From positions 111,413-175,412 of the forward strand of contig NW_026570406.1 of NCBI RefSeq assembly GCF_019649055.1: a stretch of 64,000 bases of DNA, in the 5' to 3' direction. The notes below the pieces were generated by a model that saw only the letters and a program-made list of their open reading frames with translations, ran no database searches and was not told where the DNA came from. Position 1 is the first letter of the stretch, and each line of letters starts with the position of its first letter. The position numbers were made by a program, and so were the translations under genes. Source of the stretch: Paramacrobiotus metropolitanus (Eukaryota; Tardigrada; Eutardigrada; Parachela; Macrobiotidae). This document shows positions 63,790 to 64,000 of this stretch, piece after piece.

Positions 63790-64000
63790 TCATGGGCTGA
63801 CACGAGCGCCACGGCATAATCGCTTCAATCGGAATAAGTGCTGAAAAAACGCTTCCCGTAGATAGCCCAAAGACACCATCAACAAAATCGGATCAATTGT
63901 CGCTTGCAGACTGTATAGCACATCCCCGATTTCACCCAGTAAATCCAGCCAATCCAGCTCGACAAAACACAGTATGGTGTAATACACCGGCGAAATCGTG
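63790..64000 (-). CDS. Orphan GPCR 3, C-terminal part (cut by window end)
   Basis: The frame is open to the window edge. It shows the end of TM6 (ISPVYYTILCF), an extracellular loop with VELDWLDLLGEIG (compare LIREIGELI in GPCR 2), TM7 with ATIDPILLMVSLGYLREAFF and a short basic tail (RLKRLCRGARVSP) up to the stop. DPILL corresponds to NPxxY. It extends the minus-strand receptor cluster beyond the window. Confidence 0.7.
   Translation of the reverse strand, partial: TISPVYYTILCFVELDWLDLLGEIGDVLYSLQATIDPILLMVSLGYLREAFFQHLFRLKRLCRGARVSP

Overview
This 64 kb window comes from an animal nuclear genome. It has spliced genes with short GT-AG introns, tandem families of orphan F-box and GPCR genes, LTR-type retroelements, MITEs, a Harbinger relic and a tRNA-derived SINE. 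The style (small spliced genes, lineage-specific F-box and orphan receptor clusters) fits an invertebrate ecdysozoan, possibly a tardigrade. No marker gene in the window proves the species.

Layout. (1) 1-11,284, plus strand: the 3' part of a large LTR-type element (element 1). It holds ORFs A, B, C and a small ORF D, then about 2.5 kb of hairpin-rich non-coding sequence and one LTR-like terminus. (2) 11,285-23,439: a LINE-type relic, then F-box subfamily 1 (copy 1 with a nonsense codon, copy 2 intact, two orphan N-terminal fragments, copy 3 on the minus strand without its first exon), with a foldback MITE, a hairpin MITE and a Harbinger relic. (3) 23,440-35,880, minus strand: element 2, a diverged relative of element 1 pointing the other way. 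Its 5' end is lost in a 15-bp tandem array of about 64 units inside ORF A. (4) 35,880-50,200: F-box subfamily 2 and 3 genes and pseudogenes, a tRNA-derived SINE and a degenerate gene with inverted repeats. (5) 50,200-64,000: three minus-strand class A GPCR genes; one has a 5.9-kb intron and one is cut by the window end.

The most unusual content is in the two retroelements. They encode three large proteins I do not recognise, and no reverse transcriptase, integrase or protease is visible. ORF C has a conserved CX2CX12CX2C motif and opens directly after a conserved splice acceptor with no start codon, so it is probably made from a spliced RNA. Both elements also carry many small stem-loops with a nearly constant 7-nt loop (CACARAA-like) and stems that differ in sequence but keep pairing, including at matching positions of the two elements. 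That looks like a conserved RNA signal. Element 2 adds a cluster of near-perfect 15-bp palindromes (CCGACCTGAGGTCGG type).

The F-box genes (N-terminal beta-rich domain, F-box, C-terminal helical exon) are probably substrate adaptors for SCF ubiquitin ligases; most copies here are broken. The GPCRs form a divergent family with altered DRY, CWxP and NPxxY motifs.
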